NCBI GenBank assembly: GCA_941918925.1
Contig: OW799236.1
Span: 121,469,062 to 121,533,061 of the forward strand
Source of the DNA: Phyto melanocephala
Taxonomy: Eukaryota > Arthropoda > Insecta > Diptera > Rhinophoridae
DNA length: 64,000 nucleotides
Direction: 5' to 3'
The notes under the pieces were generated by a model. It searched no databases, had not been told where the DNA came from, and was given only the letters and a program-made list of their open reading frames with translations. Made by a program: the position numbers and the translations under genes. Shown here piece after piece: positions 58,741 to 64,000 of the stretch; positions within the stretch are counted from its first letter, which is position 1; every line of letters begins with the position of its first letter.

Positions 58741-59765
58741 ACGCCCACTTTTACGCCCACCTCCCATATAACGTTTTAGCTAAAATTCATATAATTTCTC
58801 TATTAATAAAGATTTTGGAATAATAAAGGGCTATATTGAAACACCTAAGTTGTACTCATTCGCAAAAATAACTTTGACACGCCTACTATAACGCCCACTT
58901 TTCACGTTATCTACCGTTATTAAAATTTAAAAGCTCATAAAACCGCTAAAATTAGAGGTATGATGATTAAATTTGCTACGTATATCCCCCTAGGCAATTT
59001 CATTACTGTGCCAGAAAATTAAGGTGCCACGCCCACTTTTACGCCCACCTCCCATATAACGCTTTACCTAAAATTCATATAATTTCTCTATTAACAAAAA
59101 TTTTGGAATAATAAAGGGCTATATTGAAACATATAAGCTGTATTCATTTGCAAAAACAACTTTGACACGCCTACTATAACGCCCACTTTTCACGTTATTT
59201 ACCGTTAATGAAATTTAAAAGTTCATAAAACCACCAAAATTAGAGGTATGATGATCAAATTTGCTACGTATAGCCCCCTAGGCAATGTCATTACTGTGCC
59301 AGAAAATTAAGGGGCCACGCCCACTTTTACGCCCACCTCCCATATAACGCTTTACCTGAAATTCATATAATTTCTGTATTAATAAAAATTTTGGAATAAT
59401 AAAGGGCTATATTGAAATATCTAAGTTGTACTCATTCGCAAATACAACTTTGACACGCCTACTATAACGCCCACTTTCCACGTTATTTACCGTTAATGAA
59501 ATTTAAAAGCTCATAAAACCGCCAAATTTAGAGGGTTGATGATCAAATTTGCTACGTATATCCTTCTAATCAATGTAATTGTTGTGCCAAAAAGTTTAGG
59601 TGACACGTCCACTTTAACGCCTACCTCCCATATAACGGTTTATCTTAAATTCATGTAATTTCTCTATTGACAAAGTTTTTGGGAAAATAAAGGACTATAT
59701 TGAAATATCTAAGTTGTATTTATTAGCAGACTCTTTATTGACACGCCTACTCTAACGCCCACTTT
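58741..59765. repeat. 288-bp tandem repeat inside the Helentron
   Basis: Three full units spaced exactly 288 bp (58741, 59029, 59317) and a partial fourth at 59605. Each unit contains GCCCACCTCCCATATAACG, TGACACGCCTACTATAACGC and ATTAGAGGTATGATGAT. Units 2 and 3 are the most alike; the fourth resembles the units of the 31811 element more than its neighbours. Confidence 0.9.
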
Positions 59766-59769
59766 CATT

Positions 59770-60012
59770 GAAAGACAACATTTACAAAAGCATTTTAGTA
59801 GCATATCGAAGTATCTGATGGTCCAAATTTTCAATGACAATGTTGATGCTCAATTTCTGGGCATGATGATGAGGCGATGTTGACTGCTCTTTTGCCACAC
59901 TATCGCAAAAACCAGCAGTGGTTCCCAATCAACGAAGAAGGCAGGATTATGTTGATCAAAAGAATTACGAAGTGCGTAAAATGCATTTTGTTTTGAACGC
60001 CCATTTTCATAA
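59770..60012 (+). other. Unrelated insert within the Helentron
   Basis: This segment is less AT-rich and absent from the other copy of the subfamily. After a stop near 59868 one frame is open for about 50 codons, including VVPNQRRRQDYVDQKNYEVR and KMHFVLNA, before a stop at 60020. I do not recognise it. It could be a captured host fragment or a piece of another element. Confidence 0.4.
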
Positions 60013-60330
60013 AAAAACCTGAATATTAAACCTGAAAATTAAGGTATTTAGGCTCATTTAGGTATCTTTCCACTGTTCAAATTAAGTTAGTCTGAGATTG
60101 AGAAATGTCAAATGAAATGCAAAAAAAAAACTTGTTGCTTATGTGTGGTTCATCTTCAACAGGGGCCCCTAAAAATTAACTACCCTCTATAAAGAAAGTA
60201 ATACATATTTTATTTTAAAGAGATTATTCCATAGTGATTAACAAAATAATAAATAATGTACTTTAAATGTACACAAAATTGGTGGTGGGTATAAAAGATT
60301 CGGCACAGCCGAATATAGTGTCCTTACTTG

Positions 60331-62320
60331 TTTTTTTTGTTTTTGGTTTTGTTACTTGTAACAAGAGGAGACTGGTTTTGTTTTATTTAAATTTACTGCT
60401 CAAAATTTCAATGTCTGTTTGCCTGGTCCAAGATTTAAGTGAACAACAACAGCAACTGTAGGCTGTTGGTGATTGCCAGCAGCAGATCGACCGACTGAAA
60501 CAAACTATTTGACTTTCGTTTTAAAACGAAAAAGTCTTGTGGTTGTTGTTGTTGCTGTATTGCACGTTTTTTTCATTAACCCATGTCTGTTTACATGGGA
60601 GAACCTAAAGGTGGTGTTTTTAGAATGCGAACGATTACTTTGAGTGGACGTTTTGCGTTTAGACGAAAATAGCACAAAAGTCTTAAAACTAGACTAAGAT
60701 TTTCTTAATCTTGGTATAAACTTAATAAAACTTAAAATCTTATAAGCACAGTCAGATGTAAACTTGTAAAATTATGTAGAATATGCTATTGATGAACAAC
60801 TGTAATGCCCTAGGAGCTGAGACCCCAGATAGAAATTGTATTATTGTATTACAAATATTGATTTTAAATAAAAAAAAAATTTATAAATAGAATTGAAGAA
60901 TCAACTGCTTAAAAAGAACTTAAATAGATAGAAGAAAAACTAAACTCTAACTGAGACAGATCTATATTCTGAACCTTAACTAAAATACAACTAAACTTAA
61001 AGTGACCCTTAATTGCGAATTAAAAAACAAAATAGAACCAAACTGTAACTAAATTATGCGTTGTCAGATTACATACGATTTTTAAATCGCCTTTGCATAT
61101 TCCCCAGTTCACTCGTTATATTTTCAAAATTATTATCCAATATGATTAAAAACATATTTTTTCCATAATTTTCAGAGTATTTCAAACTAAGTTAACCCGT
61201 GATGATTTTTAATAATAACACATTCAACCATTTGAGCATAAAACTCGAAAACAAAACTTCAAAACTCCTTCAAAATATTCGAATAGAAAAAATTTGTTGT
61301 ATTTTGTACAAACCCCTTAAATGGGTTAAACTAGCTTCTCTCTCTTCCTCTCTCCGCCATTGCAGCATTGGCGACAGCAGCATTAAGGCAACAAGCCAAT
61401 CACACAGGAATTCCCGAAAGCACGAAGTCAAACAGGCAAGCAAGCTGTTAGGCAAGCAACCACCGAGCTAAACAACCAAGTTAGACAATCATACATAAAC
61501 ATATCAGAAGCCTCTTCTATAGTGAAGTCTCCTTTCCCTTCTACACGCCCTCAACATCAGTGCTGTCAACGTTACTAGTTTCACTCCGCTTTTAACTCCC
61601 AAACGTAGTACAAACAAAATTAAACTTAAACATCCTTAAAACCTTAACTTTTTTTAAGAGCAACACATCTTTAGTTTCTGTTGCCATAAATGCAGCTGCT
61701 GCTGCCGTTGTTGTTGCTGTTTTTCATATAATCGTTTATATTATTTTGACATTCCTTAGGTCCCTTCTTGGCATCTTTATTTTTAAAAATGTTTTTTTTT
61801 TGTCTTTTCCTTTTTTAAGTTTTCTGCTAAATGTTATGTTGCAATAGTTGTTGTTGCTGAGCGTGGCCGGGCATATGTATTTTTTATTGTATGCGTGAAA
61901 TTGGCGCGCATTTTTTAAATTTCAAACATTTTTTTTTTGTTGAAGCTTGATGTTGTTGGTGCTATCGTTGTTTTATTTGCGTGTTTATTGTTTTTCCTTA
62001 AAATCTTCTTTTATTTTTTGATTTAAGAAATAAAAATAATACTGCACCTGGTTTTTGCATTGTTTAAAACTTAATTCGTTGCTCGGTTTGCAAAATCTGC
62101 CAAGAGAAATTTGATATTTCATATGAATTAATATTGAACAAGGAACAAAATTAAGTCAATTACAATTCATTCTATAGAAATGTATGCATACATAAATTTT
62201 TATATATTAATATACATACATACATATCGATGGCTTAATATAAAAAGGTTGTACCTCGATTTTAAACGTTTCCTCGTAGTTCACATGTAAATAAACACAT
62301 CTAGTTTTACTGTGATTTTC
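60331..62320. other. Mixed non-coding stretch with an exon-like patch
   Basis: 61340-61620 is the least AT-rich non-repetitive stretch of the window (CGCCATTGCAGCATTGGC onward, polypyrimidine plus CAG at 61335-61363). A 90-codon frame (61199-61471) crosses it but shows no domain. GTTGTTGTT/GCTGCTGCT runs follow at 61700-61720. It may be an untranslated exon. Confidence 0.4.
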
Positions 62321-62498
62321 CTAAGCCTAATTTTTTATCAGGTAGTCTTGATTCATCAGCTGACTTTTTGTCACTTATTTCAAATTTCAGCTGTCAAAGT
62401 CCATAGTCTTCTCTCTCTCGCTCTCTCTTTCATAAAAAACAACCTAAACAGAAAAAATCTTTTCGAACTGCGATTACCTGATATATAAATATGCCTTG
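62321..62498. mobile_element. CAAGGC miniature element, subfamily 2, diverged copy
   Basis: The right end CGATTACCTGATATATAAATATGCCTTG is typical. The left end CTAAGCCTAATTTTTTATCA is degenerate. Interior CATCAGCTGACT and TTTCAGCTGTCAA match the copies at 38474 and 38820. Flanks GATTTTCC and GATGTTCT agree at 6 of 8 positions if the element starts one base later. A CT-rich microsatellite lies at 62409-62430. Confidence 0.75.
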
Positions 62499-63572
62499 GA
62501 TGTTCTCTTCTCCTGTTAAATAATAAAAAATGGAGAAACGCCCTTTTTATATTAAGGCAATGAATCTATTTAAATATTTTTTAAAAATTTAAAAATTAAA
62601 TTTAAGTTGCTATGACCTTGAACTAAGATTAGGTTAACTTTTTTTGAGAAGCTTTTCTTTTAAGAAGATACAGTCTTGGGTACCATAAAAATAAATAATT
62701 TAAAAAAGTATATAAAAGTCCTACTTCTTTTACAAAATCTCAAAATTTGTTTTAATTAGTTTGCAAACTACCAATTTTTGCAAATTCCTCTTTTAATGTA
62801 GACCAAGCTACATTTGCATCTGTTTTTCGATAAATATTCAATTTAAACAATGTATGCAAGTTATTTTTTCTTGGGGGTAAAATTATTCATTTATCAGCTT
62901 CCAACATCAGATGACAAACAAAAAAAAAACCCTTAAATACATCGAATGGTTCAACTACAACAATGTTAAAATAAACATTTTTATGGTAATTTTAGTATTA
63001 AATTCACAGCCACATTCGAGGCACACACTCCAGCGCACAATGGGGCAAAATAAAAGCTAACAAAAAGGAACTAACTAACTGAAACAAAGAAATGTCAACT
63101 TAAGTTGGGCAAAAATCTTTACGTTAAGTTATAACTCACAATTAACAAAATACATTATGGTTGGATCACTTAAGCTATTCAGATAAAGGAAATATAATAA
63201 TTACTTTTTATGGAGGTTACCCGTAACACCCGTCTCCACTATACCGCCAAGATTTTGTCGGAAACTATTCGTTTGTTCTAAGATATACATTTAAGATTTA
63301 ATTCGCCTATTGCAGTTATGGAGATATGAATTGATCTGGGAAAAGAGCTTTGCGATGTTTAGAAAATCATATATAAATTTCATTTTAGTTGAACAAAATA
63401 TTGTTCAAGTTCCCTTAAAATAATAATGTTAAAAAAATCTCGATTTAATAAATTTGCTATTTTTTTTTAATTTCCATTATATTCTCCCATTTATTATAAA
63501 TTATTGAAAAAAAAATTGCACAAATTGGGTTTATAGAAAATAACAATAATTCTTTATGTAAAAAATTTTTTA
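62499..63572. other. AT-rich non-coding stretch
   Basis: No feature recognised. Confidence 0.6.
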
Positions 63573-64000
63573 TCTCTATATATACATATATAAAAGTGAA
63601 ACTCTGTCTGTGTTAGCTATAGACTCCGAAACCGTAAAGCCAATCGGACTCAAACTTTGGCAAGTTGTTGTACACATTCCAGGGAGTGGGTGGTAAAAAC
63701 TTGGCAAGGCCACGCCCATAGAAAATAAGTTAGCACTTGACCGATTTTTTTGAAACTGTTTTTTGAGCTGTCATGACTATACATTTTTTTGATTAGAAAA
63801 GTGGGCAGGGCCACGCTCATAAAAAATAAGTTATCATTTTCAGCTACTTGAACTTTACCCATTTTCTGAAACTTTGCACACATATTGAATTTAATGAGTA
63901 TTTATACAGTCTTGTGATTAGAAAAGTGGGCAGTGCCACGCCCATAAAAAAAAGTTATAAATTTTAGTTTGCACTTGATGTTCAATTAAAATTCAGAATG
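63573..64000 (+). mobile_element. Non-autonomous Helitron, cut by the window end
   Basis: Starts TCTCTATATATACATATATA after an A and continues AAAAGTGAAACTCTGTCTGT, the 5' end of the family at 3049 and 39360. It contains at least three segments of about 120 bp ending GTGGGCAGGGCCACGC / GTGGGCAGTGCCACGC. The 3' end with CTAG lies beyond base 64000. Confidence 0.85.

Larger units (their letters stand above)
58117..60330 (+). mobile_element. Helentron, second subfamily, long copy with 288-bp tandem repeats
   Basis: Starts TTTATACCCGCCACCAAAAA, ends GGTGGTGGGTATAAAAGATT then TTCGGC-ACA-GCCGAA and ATATAGTGTCCTTACTTGTT. The hairpin loop differs but all six stem pairs are kept. Tandem units begin ACGCCCACTTTTACGCCC at 58741, 59029 and 59317, with a diverged fourth at 59605 (ACGTCCACTTTAACGCC). 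The GTCCGTCCGTCTGTCC tract is at 58260-58280. An unrelated insert sits at about 59770-60010. The same subfamily is at 31811. Confidence 0.88.

Noticed and set aside
61199..61471. 90-codon frame as a protein gene
   Set aside because: The first half is AT-derived and the second half crosses a likely splice acceptor context; no domain is visible.
63573..64000. Functional gene at the window end (77-codon minus-strand frame)
   Set aside because: The frame lies entirely within the Helitron repeat segments and is their translation.

Overview
The window is 64 kb of very AT-rich eukaryotic DNA from a fly. I infer a calyptrate fly (blowfly or house-fly type), because the repeats are dominated by DINE-1-like Helentrons, other Helitrons, hAT-type miniature elements and Tc1/mariner relics, and long A/T homopolymers and TATG/CATA microsatellites fill the spaces. 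No intact host gene, tRNA, rRNA or CRISPR array is visible. The longest open frames (95 to 140 codons) are transposase fragments or chance frames, so the window is best read as intergenic DNA or the inside of a very large intron.

Layout, left part. A 297-bp tandem duplication (781-1415) precedes an unrecognised open stretch. A canonical Helitron lies at 3049-3431. A broken Helentron (7140-7866) is split by a 532-bp element with perfect 26-bp ends. A PIF/Harbinger-like element with a TAA target duplication carries only a decayed Myb/SANT-type gene (9205-10366) and sits against a Helitron 3' part with coding remnants, itself split by a 731-bp miniature element (10371-11479). At 18-20.5 kb lie a Helentron, a 414-bp inverted-repeat element and an internally deleted mariner.

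Middle part. Two opposed Helentrons occupy 22.4-24.3 kb, the first split by a 247-bp miniature element. A mariner-type element (about 25870-27186) has one premature stop and an in-frame internal deletion. More Helentrons follow at 27.5-28.8 and 31.8-33.2 kb, with a nested hAT miniature element at 30807-31030 (perfect 8-bp duplication). A Tc1-like transposase relic (38690-40015) is interrupted first by a CAAGGC-family miniature element and then by a Helitron. A 1.5-kb array of a degenerate 29-bp unit follows (about 40190-41670).

Right part. A 3.4-kb hAT-type element is bounded by a perfect 8-bp duplication (42251-45685) and holds further nested elements. A second mariner relic, three more miniature elements and a hAT-type element with a decayed transposase (50870-52084) follow. 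Three Helentrons (55.2-60.3 kb), another CAAGGC element and a Helitron cut by the window edge (63573 onward) complete it. A few less AT-rich stretches (53.9, 56.3, 61.4 kb) could be untranslated exons, but nothing proves this.

The elements form a stratigraphy. Inverted repeats, target duplications and frames that resume across an insertion show what landed in what, so relative ages can be read without any outside data.
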